Assembly (NCBI RefSeq): GCF_030380815.1 | Contig: NZ_JAUDUY010000010.1 | Span: 1-64,000 of the forward strand | Reading direction: 5' to 3' | Source: Robiginitalea aurantiaca | GTDB taxonomy: Bacteria; Bacteroidota; Bacteroidia; Flavobacteriales; Flavobacteriaceae | DNA length: 64,000 bases | Part shown: in pieces, positions 9,612 through 18,130 of the stretch | Numbering within the stretch: position 1 is the stretch's first letter | Layout of the letters: each line of letters starts with the position of its first letter | The notes under the pieces: model-generated | Databases searched by the model: none | The model's input: only the letters and a program-made list of their open reading frames with translations | What the model was told of the DNA's origin: nothing | Position numbers and translations under genes: made by a program

Positions 9612-10616
9612 ATGGCGTGGTTTGGAAAGAAGGATCCCCTACAGATTATCGGGTTTCAGACCTATGGAACTCAAGAGCATATTTATGCCCGGGGAAGGGC
9701 CCTGGAAGATGAGACCATAGATCTCGCCCAGAAGGGGACCATTCAATTACTACTCAATAGCTGGAAGCGTTTTGAAACGGATGAGATACGTCATGCGCCA
9801 TTGAGTATGCATCTTTCAGACGGACGCAGGATGGGTGTGACGACGGATGACCACGGGTATTTTGTGTTGGATAAAACGGTAGGCGATCTTGGAAAGTTGG
9901 TCAACCAGGAAAACTGGCTTACCTATGAGATCTCCTTTGATATGGAAAACACCCGTCATCAGATCCTGGGGTCTAACCGGTTTCCGGGATCCCTGCTGAT
10001 ACCTTCAGATGATGTTTCATACGGCGTGATCACGGATATTGACGATACCATATTACACACCGGGGTGACGTCCTATATGAAATGGCAGGTGATCGCCAAT
10101 ACCCTGTTCAAAAGAGCTCATAGTCGCATTCCCTTACAGGGTGCAGCGGAGTTGTACCATCAACTACACCGGGGGAAAACCGGTTTTGAGGCGAATCCCG
10201 TGTTCTATGTAAGTCACAGTCCCTGGAATCTCTACCGCTATTTGGAATTTTTCCTCAGTGCCAATGAGTTTCCAAAAGGGCCGATTCTGCTCAGGAGTAT
10301 GGCGAGTGTTTTGGGGATGGCGGCCGAAGGACACATTCCCCATAAGGAGCATGAGATTGGCAATATTCTTAAAACCTATCCAAAGATGACGTTTATCCTC
10401 ATCGGTGACAGTGGGGAAAAGGATGCGGATATTTACCTTAAGATCGCCAGGGAGTACCCGGGCCGAATCCGCGCTATTTATCTGCGTTCGGTAAGGCGCA
10501 GGTCCCGGACGGAACGCGTTCGAAGACTGACAGAGCAGGAAACCGATATCCCTATCCTGGTCGTAGACAGGAGCGAGGAAGTCGCGCAGCACGCTAAAAA
10601 AATGGGTTTTATCTGA
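9612..10616 (+). CDS. App1 family (DUF2183) phosphatase-like protein
   Basis: 334 residues, no signal peptide. The App1/DUF2183 family belongs to the HAD superfamily; the yeast member App1p is a phosphatidate phosphatase, but the bacterial substrate is unknown. The catalytic motif DIDDT is at about residues 142-146 (YGVITDIDDTILHTGVTSY), the family block FYVSHSPWNLYRYLEFFL follows, and the acidic HAD motif near the end is ILIGDSGEKDADIY. The C-terminal part (RAIYLRSVRRRS) is basic. It starts with ATG at 9612 after its own short leader and converges with the deoxynucleoside kinase gene, 14 bases apart. Confidence 0.85.
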   Translation: MAWFGKKDPLQIIGFQTYGTQEHIYARGRALEDETIDLAQKGTIQLLLNSWKRFETDEIRHAPLSMHLSDGRRMGVTTDDHGYFVLDKTVGDLGKLVNQENWLTYEISFDMENTRHQILGSNRFPGSLLIPSDDVSYGVITDIDDTILHTGVTSYMKWQVIANTLFKRAHSRIPLQGAAELYHQLHRGKTGFEANPVFYVSHSPWNLYRYLEFFLSANEFPKGPILLRSMASVLGMAAEGHIPHKEHEIGNILKTYPKMTFILIGDSGEKDADIYLKIAREYPGRIRAIYLRSVRRRSRTERVRRLTEQETDIPILVVDRSEEVAQHAKKMGFI

Positions 10617-10630
10617 GTTGAGACCGGCCT

Positions 10631-11245
10631 CTAGAATAAACCGTTGATCTCTGCATCGATCTTGTTGATCACCTCACCAAGGTGTTCCGGTTCGGAAACA
10701 AAATCCAGGTCATCAACATTGACGATCAGAAGTTTCCCCCCTTCATACCCTTCCGCCCAGGCTTCATAGCGTTCGTTGAGGCGACTCAGGTAATCTATGG
10801 AGATGGAGTTTTCGTACTCCCGCCCTCTTTTATGGATCTGATTGACAAGGTTGGGTATGGAACTCCTGAGATAAATGAGGAGGTCAGGTGGCTGAACCAG
10901 GCTTTCCATAAGGTCGAAAAGGCCGATGTAATTCTGAAAATCACGATTGGTCATCAGGCCCATCGCATGCAGGTTTGGGGCGAAAATAAATGCATCCTCG
11001 TAAATGGTCCGATCCTGAATGACATTCTTGCCGCTTTCCCGGATTTTGAGAATCTGCCGGTAACGGGTATTGAGAAAGTAGATCTGAAGGTTAAAGCTCC
11101 AACGCGCCATCTGGGTGTAGAAGTCGTCCAGATAGGGATTGTCGACTACATCTTCAAAATGCGCTTCCCACTTGTAGTGTTTGGCGAGCAGTTCGGTTAG
11201 TGTTGTTTTTCCCGCGCCTATGTTCCCGGCCACTGCAATATGCAT
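10631..11245 (-). CDS. Deoxynucleoside kinase (dNK/dGK-dCK family)
   Basis: 204 residues from the ATG at 11245. It phosphorylates deoxynucleosides to dNMPs for salvage. The P-loop GNIGAGKTT sits at residues 6-14, the DRTIYEDAFIFA block matches the substrate/lid region of the family (DRS/DRT motif), and LIYLRSSIPNLVNQIHKRGR carries the arginine-rich lid. An upstream ATG at 11299 would add 18 residues that do not look like the family, so the start directly before the P-loop strand (MHIAVAGN) was chosen. Specificity (dA, dG, dC or dT) cannot be assigned from sequence alone. Confidence 0.9.
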   Translation of the reverse strand: MHIAVAGNIGAGKTTLTELLAKHYKWEAHFEDVVDNPYLDDFYTQMARWSFNLQIYFLNTRYRQILKIRESGKNVIQDRTIYEDAFIFAPNLHAMGLMTNRDFQNYIGLFDLMESLVQPPDLLIYLRSSIPNLVNQIHKRGREYENSISIDYLSRLNERYEAWAEGYEGGKLLIVNVDDLDFVSEPEHLGEVINKIDAEINGLF

Positions 11246-11439
11246 ACAATTCTTTTTTTGCCCGGTCGATTTGACCAAATGTAGAAGCACAATATACAAA
11301 GTATCTGCACTTCGGGGAAATAAAAACGATGCAATGCACTCAGGGTTTAAAAGTTGATGAAATGCCCGGCTGCGGACCGGGTACCCGGGTTTTCTTTTTT
11401 TATTTTGCCGATTAGAACGGATACCCTATTTTTGAGGTC

Positions 11440-11515
11440 GATAACGAGGATAGATTTGACTGATTGCAACCTCGGAGTCCGGTAACCGGAATCCATAAAA
11501 TGCTAAAGCAGTATG
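11440..11515 (+). ncRNA. SAM-II riboswitch upstream of metK, with an inserted hairpin
   Basis: The region folds as the SAM-II (metA, RF00521) H-type pseudoknot. P1 is CGAGG (11445-11449) with CCTCG (11470-11474); the loop contains the conserved GATTTGACTGATTGC. Downstream lies the conserved AATGCTAAAG block, and loop bases ACTG (11459-11462) pair exactly with CAGT (11509-11512) to form the pseudoknot stem. An extra hairpin TCCGG/CCGGA (11478-11490) sits in the linker where typical SAM-II RNAs are short. The metK ATG is about 80 bases downstream. SAM-II is known from proteobacteria and some Bacteroidota; binding of SAM should reduce metK expression. Confidence 0.75.
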
Positions 11516-11594
11516 CTCCACCGCACAGGTGCTGGCTTTTCTACTGTTTAGTATTTCTTTTGCTTTTAGTCAGCTATCTCCAAAAATTAAGAAC

Positions 11595-12851
11595 ATGTCG
11601 TACCTGTTTACCTCCGAATCTGTGAGTGAGGGGCATCCGGATAAAATTGCCGACCAGATCAGCGATGCCTTGCTCGATAATTTCCTCGCATTTGACCCGG
11701 AAAGCAAAGTAGCCTGCGAAACCCTGGTGACTACCGGTCAAGTAGTTCTGGCCGGGGAAGTAAAAAGCCATACCTACGTAGATCTCCAACAGATTGCCCG
11801 TGAAACGATCAACAGCATTGGTTATACACAGGGCGCATATCGCTTCAGTGGGGATTCATGTGGAGTCATCTCCCTTATCCATGAACAATCTCCTGAAATC
11901 CTTCAGGGGGTAGACCGCGAAAGCAAGGAAGAGCAAGGGGCGGGTGATCAGGGAATGATGTTTGGATACGCCACACGGGAATCGGATAATTATATGCCGG
12001 TCGCCCTGGATATCGCACATAGAATTCTGCAAGAACTTGCGATGCTGCGTCGGGAGTCAAAGGAGATGACCTATCTCCGTCCAGATGCCAAGGCACAGGT
12101 GACCCTGGAGTATTCAGACGAGAATGTCCCACAGCGTATCGATACCATAGTGGTCTCTACCCAGCATGACCCCTTTGATGAATCAGATGAAGTTATGCTT
12201 CAGCAAATCGAGGCAGACATTCGAGGAATTCTTATTCCCAGAGTCGTGGCAGGCCTTCCGGAGCGGATTCAGAAGTTATTCGATTCAGAGATCACCTACC
12301 ATATCAACCCTACTGGTAAGTTCGTTATCGGCGGTCCCCATGGGGATACGGGCCTTACAGGCAGGAAAATAATCGTGGACACCTATGGGGGGAAAGGTGC
12401 CCATGGGGGTGGGGCTTTCAGTGGAAAGGACCCCAGTAAGGTGGACCGCAGTGCAGCGTATGCAGCCCGCCATGCGGCCAAGAATTTAGTTGCGGCAGGA
12501 GTAGCAGACGAAATCCTGGTACAGGTTAGTTATGCGATCGGGGTGGCTGAACCCACTTCAGTAAATGTAAATACCTACGGCACATCCAGGGTGCCAATGA
12601 CCGATGGAGCCATAGGTGAAAAAGTAATCGAACTCTTCGACATGCGGCCAGCTGCCATAGAAAGACGTCTTAAACTGAGGAATCCGATGTACCTGGAGAC
12701 GGCTGCATACGGCCATATGGGCAGGGAACCCCGAGTGGTGGAAAAAGTATTCGAATCCCCGTACAATGGGCGTGTTGAAAAGAAAGTAGAGCTCTTTACC
12801 TGGGAAAAGCTCGATCGTGTCGCCGAAGTAAAAAAGGCATTTAACCTATAA
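11595..12851 (+). CDS. metK: S-adenosylmethionine synthetase
   Basis: 418 residues. It makes SAM from methionine and ATP in the cytoplasm. Motifs are [18 protein letters not shown] at the N terminus, [12 protein letters not shown], and the P-loop-like [20 protein letters not shown]. The start [13 protein letters not shown] at 11595 agrees with the family; an in-frame ATG at 11529 would add a hydrophobic 22-residue stretch that lies between the riboswitch and the gene and is unlikely to be translated. A SAM-II riboswitch precedes it, so the end product controls its own synthesis. The next unit is also under a SAM riboswitch. Confidence 0.97.
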   Translation: MSYLFTSESVSEGHPDKIADQISDALLDNFLAFDPESKVACETLVTTGQVVLAGEVKSHTYVDLQQIARETINSIGYTQGAYRFSGDSCGVISLIHEQSPEILQGVDRESKEEQGAGDQGMMFGYATRESDNYMPVALDIAHRILQELAMLRRESKEMTYLRPDAKAQVTLEYSDENVPQRIDTIVVSTQHDPFDESDEVMLQQIEADIRGILIPRVVAGLPERIQKLFDSEITYHINPTGKFVIGGPHGDTGLTGRKIIVDTYGGKGAHGGGAFSGKDPSKVDRSAAYAARHAAKNLVAAGVADEILVQVSYAIGVAEPTSVNVNTYGTSRVPMTDGAIGEKVIELFDMRPAAIERRLKLRNPMYLETAAYGHMGREPRVVEKVFESPYNGRVEKKVELFTWEKLDRVAEVKKAFNL

Positions 12852-12908
12852 GGGCTGCCGGGAATCGCTTGAGATTTTACAGTCAAAACGTTCAGTAATT
12901 TTTTGTCG

Positions 12909-13020
12909 TTATCGAGAAAGGTGTAGGGAATAGACCCGTTAAAACCTTGGCAACCCTTGATCTCATAAGATTGAGAAGGTGCTACATTCTACCTGGGAAT
13001 ACCTTTCCCGGGAAAGATAA
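12909..13020 (+). ncRNA. SAM-I riboswitch (S box) upstream of the metX-thrA fusion
   Basis: Classic SAM-I aptamer: P1 TTATC (12909-12913) with GATAA (13016-13020). Conserved core segments are AAGGTGTAGGGA, GACCC, AAAACCTTGGCAACCC, GGTGCTACATTC and the closing GGGAAAGATAA. A P3-type hairpin CTCATAAGATTGAG and a P4 hairpin CTGGGAATACCTTTCCCGG are visible. No obvious T-tract terminator follows within the 105 bases to the start codon, so the expression platform may act on translation or on an unrecognised structure. Confidence 0.93.
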
Positions 13021-13125
13021 TTTCTGGCAATGGCCCTGCCTACTCCCTTTCCTTTAGCGCTTTTATATTCATCTCCCCGGAGCAAACTTTTGGATTTGAT
13101 CCGGCTGGAACAGCGCCTGAAAAAA

Positions 13126-16100
13126 ATGAAAACACATACATTACATGGGATTCAGTGGGATGCCTTTACCACCCTAAATGGGACCAAAATGCCCATCGCC
13201 CTGACCTATGAACAGTTTGGCAGGGAATTGCATACGGCTCCGGTAGTCCTGGTGAATCACGCCCTTACCGGTAATTCCAATGTAGCCGGCGCAGATGGTT
13301 GGTGGGCTTCCCTGGTCGGCCAGGGCAAATGTATTGATACAGACCGCTTCACGGTTTTGTGTTTTAATATCCCCGGCAATGGGTACGACGGTTTCCTGAT
13401 TGAGAATTACAGGGACTTTGTAGCCGCAGATGTTGCCAGGATATTCCTCATGGGATTGGATTACCTGGGTGTTTCCAGCCTGTTTGCCCTTATTGGGGGT
13501 TCGCTGGGGGGTGGAATTGCCTGGGAAATGGCAGCCCTGAAACCGGATCTGACCCGCCACCTGATCCCAGTGGCTTCGGATTGGAAGTCTACGGACTGGT
13601 TGATCGCGAATTGCCAGATTCAACAGCAATTTCTCGAAAATTCAAGCAATCCTGTACACGATGCCCGTATGCACGCCATGCTCTGTTATCGAACCCCGGA
13701 GTCGTTCAAGGCGCGTTTTAAGCGCAGCACCAATGAAGAACTTCAGGTATTCAATGTGGAGAGCTGGCTGTTGCATCACGGAAAGAGACTGCAGGAACGG
13801 TTTCAATTGGGGGCCTATAAGTTTACAAATCAATTGTTGAAAACCATTGATATTTCCCGGGGTGGCGGCGATCGTTTTGAGACCCTGAAGGGAAGTGATA
13901 CCTGTATTCATATTATAGGCGTGGACTCGGACCTGTTCTTTACCGCTTCCGAAAACAGAGCCACTTATCGGCAACTGGCGGAGTCCCGCAGCAATGTGAC
14001 CTATGGGGAGATTCAATCCCTGCATGGGCATGACGCGTTTTTGATTGAGCACGAACAGATGGAGGAATTGCTCCGGCCCATTTTTCAGCCCGAAGCGGCC
14101 TACAGCGCCTATAAGGTGCTCAAATTTGGCGGAACATCCCTGGCCAATGGGGAAGGCCTGGTTCGGGTCCTGGAGATCATAGAGGACAAGTACCGTAAAG
14201 GGGAACGGCTGGTAGTAGTGCTTTCCGCAAGGGGCAGGGCCACCGATGAGCTGTTAGACATGCTTGAGTACGCCGCAAAAGGAAGGGATTATTCCCAGCA
14301 GTTGCAAGCGTTTCGGGAATACCAAAGATATTCGCTGTCGGATTCGGAAATGGACAGCGCTTTTGAAGGGTTGGAGCGTCTTTTGGAAGGGGTGCGCCTG
14401 TTAGGCGATTACAGCCCCAAGATTCGGGATCAGGTTGTGGCCTACGGGGAAGTGCTATCCTCCCAACTTGTTGCCGGCCTCCTGAATAAAAGGGACGTTC
14501 CGGCCGAATTTATCGATGCCAGAGACTTCCTCAGGACAGATGCCCAATTCGGAAATGCCCATATCCTTGAGGCTCCTTCAAGCGAGCTGACCCGGAACTT
14601 TTTCGATAAACTCAAAGGGGATGTGGTGGGGGTTGTCACCGGTTTTATCGCCTCAACTACAAATGGGGAAACCACAACCTTAGGGAGAAACGGAAGCAAC
14701 TATACGGCAGCTTTACTGGCCAATTTCCTTAACGTGGATGAACTGGAAAATTACACCCATATTGACGGGATTTATACCGCAAACCCGGCCCTTGTGCCCA
14801 ATGCCAAAAGAATTGAGCGTTTGTCCTATGACGAGGCGAATGAGATGGCCAATTTCGGGGCGAGTATTCTGCATGCCAAGACGATAATCCCCTTGCTTGA
14901 GAAAAACATCCCCCTGAGGATTCTAAACACTTTTGAAAAGGAGGGGGAGAGCACGCTGATCAGTGCGGCCCGGACACAAGGGGGTGTCCGTTCCCTTTCG
15001 GTCATCGAGGATGAGGCTCTGGTTCATCTCGAGGGTCGCGGTCTCCTGGGGAAAGCGGGAGTGGACGCGCGTATTTTTCAGGCCCTGGGTCGCTCCGGGA
15101 TTAGTGTGGGAATGATTTCCCAGGGCTCCTCAGAACGCGGCATTGGACTGATCGTAAAAGCATCCGATGCAGACAGGGCCAGGAGCGTACTGGAACTGGA
15201 ATTCGAAGCGGACCTCAAGACCAGGGACATCAGCCGAATTTTCGTCACCCGGGGGGTTGCGGTCATATCCCTGGTGGGGCAGGATTTGAGCACCTTTCAT
15301 AAACCCTATAATGCGCTGATCCGCAATCAGATTGTGCCCCTTTTGTTTAACAATGCGGTGACGGGGCGCAACATCAGTCTGGTTGTGCACAAGACCGACA
15401 TGATCAAAGCGCTCAATGTGATGCACAGTCAGATTTTCGGGATTAGCAAAATCACAAATCTCGCCCTGTTCGGTGTAGGTCAGGTTGGCCGCACGCTTAT
15501 TGAACAGGTTCTGGCTTCGGCAGATCAGATTGAATCCCGCAAGGGGATACACCTAAAAATTGTGGCCATCGCCAATTCAAAAAAACTGCTTTTTGATCCC
15601 AATGGGATAGGGGAGGACTGGGAAATTCGTTTTAAAGACCAGAAAGATGGCTATACCCTTGAGGAGGTCTATCAGAAGACTTCGGCTTACCACCTGGAAA
15701 ACCTTATCGCAGTCGACAATACGGCGAGCCTGGAGTTTACAACCCATTACTTGGATTTTCTACGCAATGGCTTTGACCTGGTCTCTTCCAACAAGATTGC
15801 CAACACAGGTTCTTATGCCGGGTATCAGCATTTGAGAACAGAACTCCGAAGATGTCAAAAGCAGTATTTGTACGAGACCAATGTAGGGGCAGGGCTTCCG
15901 CTGATCGATACGATACGCCTCCTGCATTTGTCGGGTGAAAATATTACCCGAATCAGAGGGGTGTTCTCAGGGTCCCTCAGTTTTATTTTTAACACATTTT
16001 CTTCCCGGGATTCCCTTTTTTCCGATATCCTCAGCAGGGCTATGAAAGCCGGGTATACCGAGCCAGATCCGAGGGAAGACCTTTCGGGGAGCGATGTGGG

Positions 16101-16536
16101 CCGGAAATTACTGATACTGGCAAGGGAATTGGGATTGGAAAATGAGTTTGAGGATATCCTGATTGAAAACCTGATCCCTGAGGAACTCCGGGATAAATCA
16201 CTGACAGATTTTTTAAGCGCTTCCGAAACGCTGGATTCCCATTACAACACCCGGTTAAAAGGCGTGCCAGAAGGGCAGGTGCTTCGCTACATAGGAGAAC
16301 TTTCCGGTGACCTTCAGAAGGAAAAGGGCCGGTTGGAAGTTAAATTGGAGTCTGTGCCCCAGGCGAGCCCCCTGGGTAATGTACAAGGAGCAGATTCGCT
16401 GATTGAGATTTACACAGCCTCCTACGGGACCCATCCTCTGGTAATCCAGGGCGCCGGGGCGGGGGCAGCTGTGACCGCAAGGGGGGTTTTCGGGGACCTG
16501 CTTCGAATTGCCGAAAAAGGCCATGCCGAATTTTAA
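13126..16536 (+). CDS. Fusion of homoserine O-acyltransferase-like (MetX) domain with aspartate kinase/homoserine dehydrogenase
   Basis: 1136 residues from the ATG at 13126. Residues 1-325 are an alpha/beta hydrolase of the MetX type: oxyanion region NHALTGNSNVAGADGWW, nucleophile in GGSLGG (about 126), Asp in GVDSDLFFT (about 265) and His in LHGHDAFLIE (about 300). From about 330 an aspartate kinase begins (KFGGTSLANGEG, later GRNGSNYTAALLANF), then ACT-like regulatory repeats, and from about 775 a homoserine dehydrogenase (FGVGQVGRTLIEQ, catalytic-region SSNKIANTG, ETNVGAGLPLIDTI). One chain could thus catalyse three steps: aspartate to aspartyl phosphate, semialdehyde to homoserine, and homoserine activation. 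An upstream in-frame ATG (13030) adjoins the riboswitch and was rejected. The next gene overlaps by 14 bases. Confidence 0.93.
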   Translation: MKTHTLHGIQWDAFTTLNGTKMPIALTYEQFGRELHTAPVVLVNHALTGNSNVAGADGWWASLVGQGKCIDTDRFTVLCFNIPGNGYDGFLIENYRDFVAADVARIFLMGLDYLGVSSLFALIGGSLGGGIAWEMAALKPDLTRHLIPVASDWKSTDWLIANCQIQQQFLENSSNPVHDARMHAMLCYRTPESFKARFKRSTNEELQVFNVESWLLHHGKRLQERFQLGAYKFTNQLLKTIDISRGGGDRFETLKGSDTCIHIIGVDSDLFFTASENRATYRQLAESRSNVTYGEIQSLHGHDAFLIEHEQMEELLRPIFQPEAAYSAYKVLKFGGTSLANGEGLVRVLEIIEDKYRKGERLVVVLSARGRATDELLDMLEYAAKGRDYSQQLQAFREYQRYSLSDSEMDSAFEGLERLLEGVRLLGDYSPKIRDQVVAYGEVLSSQLVAGLLNKRDVPAEFIDARDFLRTDAQFGNAHILEAPSSELTRNFFDKLKGDVVGVVTGFIASTTNGETTTLGRNGSNYTAALLANFLNVDELENYTHIDGIYTANPALVPNAKRIERLSYDEANEMANFGASILHAKTIIPLLEKNIPLRILNTFEKEGESTLISAARTQGGVRSLSVIEDEALVHLEGRGLLGKAGVDARIFQALGRSGISVGMISQGSSERGIGLIVKASDADRARSVLELEFEADLKTRDISRIFVTRGVAVISLVGQDLSTFHKPYNALIRNQIVPLLFNNAVTGRNISLVVHKTDMIKALNVMHSQIFGISKITNLALFGVGQVGRTLIEQVLASADQIESRKGIHLKIVAIANSKKLLFDPNGIGEDWEIRFKDQKDGYTLEEVYQKTSAYHLENLIAVDNTASLEFTTHYLDFLRNGFDLVSSNKIANTGSYAGYQHLRTELRRCQKQYLYETNVGAGLPLIDTIRLLHLSGENITRIRGVFSGSLSFIFNTFSSRDSLFSDILSRAMKAGYTEPDPREDLSGSDVGRKLLILARELGLENEFEDILIENLIPEELRDKSLTDFLSASETLDSHYNTRLKGVPEGQVLRYIGELSGDLQKEKGRLEVKLESVPQASPLGNVQGADSLIEIYTASYGTHPLVIQGAGAGAAVTARGVFGDLLRIAEKGHAEF

Positions 16537-17725
16537 CATCACAAACCATATCATCGTGAAAAAACAACACACAGAAACCAGCGCCATACGTACACAGTTG
16601 CCGAGGACAGATTTTCAGGAGCATTCGGTTCCTTTGTACCTTACATCCAGTTTTGTCTTTGAAGATGCAGAAGACATGAGGGCTTCCTTTGCAGAAGAGA
16701 AAGCGCGTACCATTTATTCCAGGTATGCCAATCCGAATACGGATGAACTCATTGAAAAAGTATGTCTGATGGAAGGGGCGGAACGCGGGTTCGCCTTTGC
16801 TTCAGGAATGGCAGCCGTTTTTTCAACATTTGCCGCCCTGCTGGACAGCGGGGATCATATTGTGGCTTCCCGATCGGTATTCGGATCGACCCATACCCTG
16901 TTTACCTCGATTTTCCCGAAGTGGGGCATTTCCCATTCCTATTTCCCTTTTGATGCTCCTGAACAGATTGAGTCGCTGATCCGGCCCGAAACCCGAATTC
17001 TCTACGCCGAGTCACCGACCAACCCCGGGGTAGATATCCTCGACCTTGAACTTCTTGGAGAAATCGCCAGAAAGCACAATTTGCTGCTCGTGATCGATAA
17101 CTGTTTTGCAACCCCATACCTGCAGCAACCCATTCGTTTTGGTGCAGATGTGGTGATTCATTCCGGAACCAAGCTCATGGATGGACAGGGACGTGTGCTG
17201 GCGGGCCTGGCCGTGGGTGCGGAATCCCTGATCGATAGGATTTACCGTTTTGCCCGCATTACAGGACCGGCCCTCTCACCATTTAATGCGTGGGTTTTGT
17301 CTAAAAGCCTGGAGACGCTTCCCGTACGGGTGGACCGGCATTGTGAGAATGCCCTGCAGGTCGCGCGCTTCCTCGAATCACATAAAAAGGTGCATTGGGT
17401 GAAGTATCCTTTTCTTCCCTCCCATCCTCAATATGATCTGGCCAAAAAGCAGATGAAGGCCGGGGGCTGTGTAGTGGCCTTTGAGGTAAAGGGAGGCGTA
17501 GAAGGCGGGCGAAACTTCTTTGACCGGATCGGGCTTTTGTCCCTTTCTGCAAATCTTGGGGATTCCCGTAGTATAGTAACGCACCCGGCCTCCACCACAC
17601 ATAGTAAACTTAGTGCAAAGGAGCGGGCCCAAAGTGGGATAACAGACGGAATGGTGCGTATTTCTGTAGGACTGGAACACCCGGAGGACATAATTGCGGA
17701 CCTGGATCAGGCGCTGAGCGGTTAG
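16523..17725 (+). CDS. metZ: O-acylhomoserine sulfhydrylase / cystathionine gamma-synthase family PLP enzyme
   Basis: About 400 residues, Cys/Met-metabolism PLP family. It should use the activated homoserine made by the upstream fusion and sulfide (or cysteine) to form homocysteine (or cystathionine). Features: LPRTDFQEHSVPLYLTSSF, YSRYANPNTDELIEKVCLME, the phosphate-binding FASGMAAVF, and PLP lysine in HSGTKLMDGQGR; the MDGQGR context is typical of MetZ rather than MetB. The C-terminal LGDSRSIVTHPASTTHS is the substrate carboxylate-binding segment. The ATG at 16523 overlaps the upstream gene by 14 bases; an ATG 15 bases earlier is also possible. Same transcript as the fusion gene, hence under the first SAM-I riboswitch. 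The exact sulfur donor is inferred, not shown. Confidence 0.88.
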   Translation: MPNFNITNHIIVKKQHTETSAIRTQLPRTDFQEHSVPLYLTSSFVFEDAEDMRASFAEEKARTIYSRYANPNTDELIEKVCLMEGAERGFAFASGMAAVFSTFAALLDSGDHIVASRSVFGSTHTLFTSIFPKWGISHSYFPFDAPEQIESLIRPETRILYAESPTNPGVDILDLELLGEIARKHNLLLVIDNCFATPYLQQPIRFGADVVIHSGTKLMDGQGRVLAGLAVGAESLIDRIYRFARITGPALSPFNAWVLSKSLETLPVRVDRHCENALQVARFLESHKKVHWVKYPFLPSHPQYDLAKKQMKAGGCVVAFEVKGGVEGGRNFFDRIGLLSLSANLGDSRSIVTHPASTTHSKLSAKERAQSGITDGMVRISVGLEHPEDIIADLDQALSG

Positions 17726-17834
17726 ACCCAGGGAAGGCGGCTTTTAGGGTTGGCCAATCGCTTCACGGCGAGCAGGCGGATTTGAGCCATCGGGAGTATT
17801 TGTGGCCTTTTGGGCCAAAAAGCAAGAGGATTCC

Positions 17835-17865
17835 TTGTTTAAAAACTTTGTGTAGTCTTACTTTG
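17835..17865 (+). promoter_or_regulatory. Probable promoter of the metH-metF unit
   Basis: TTG at 17835-17837, a 20-base spacer and TTACTTTG at 17858-17865 (7 of 8 to TAnnTTTG). Transcription would begin about 17872, just before the SAM-I aptamer at 17891. The rest of the 17726-17890 stretch holds a short G+C-rich hairpin (TGGCC/GGCCA at 17803-17817) and nothing else recognisable. Confidence 0.5.
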
Positions 17866-17890
17866 CAGGAGTTCATTGTCAGATTGTGGT

Positions 17891-18028
17891 GTTATTGAGA
17901 AAGGTGGAGGGATTAGACCCTGTGAAACCTTAGCAACCCTTTTACCCATTTCGGGAAAAGAAGGTGCTACGTTCTAACCTGTACTTCGAGTTTGTCATCC
18001 GACAACTTCACAAGATGGGAAAGATAAC
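17891..18028 (+). ncRNA. SAM-I riboswitch (S box) upstream of metH
   Basis: P1 GTTATT (17891-17896) pairs with GATAAC (18023-18028). The conserved core is AAGGTGGAGGGATTAGACCC, GTGAAACCTTAGCAACCC, AAGGTGCTACGTTC and GGGAAAGATAAC. A P3 hairpin (CCCATTTCGGG) and a longer P4 arm including TGTCATCCGACA are present. About 100 bases separate it from the metH ATG; no clear terminator hairpin with T-tract is seen there. Confidence 0.93.
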
Positions 18029-18130
18029 ATTTGAGTTCGCCGAACCAATCCGGTTTACGCCTTCCTTTCCAATACATCCATTACATTTTTGATTCAAAAG
18101 CCTTTAGGGCAGGGGGTATAGATTTATAGC

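Noticed and set aside
11529-11594. In-frame N-terminal extension of metK with a signal-peptide-like sequence
   Set aside because: It lies between riboswitch and gene, is not part of the MetK family, and MetK is cytoplasmic; the ATG at 11595 fits the family.
13030-13125. N-terminal extension of the metX-thrA fusion from an ATG 10 bases after the riboswitch
   Set aside because: The extension has no resemblance to MetX; the ATG at 13126 gives the expected N terminus. Kept as a finding only because of its closeness to the riboswitch.
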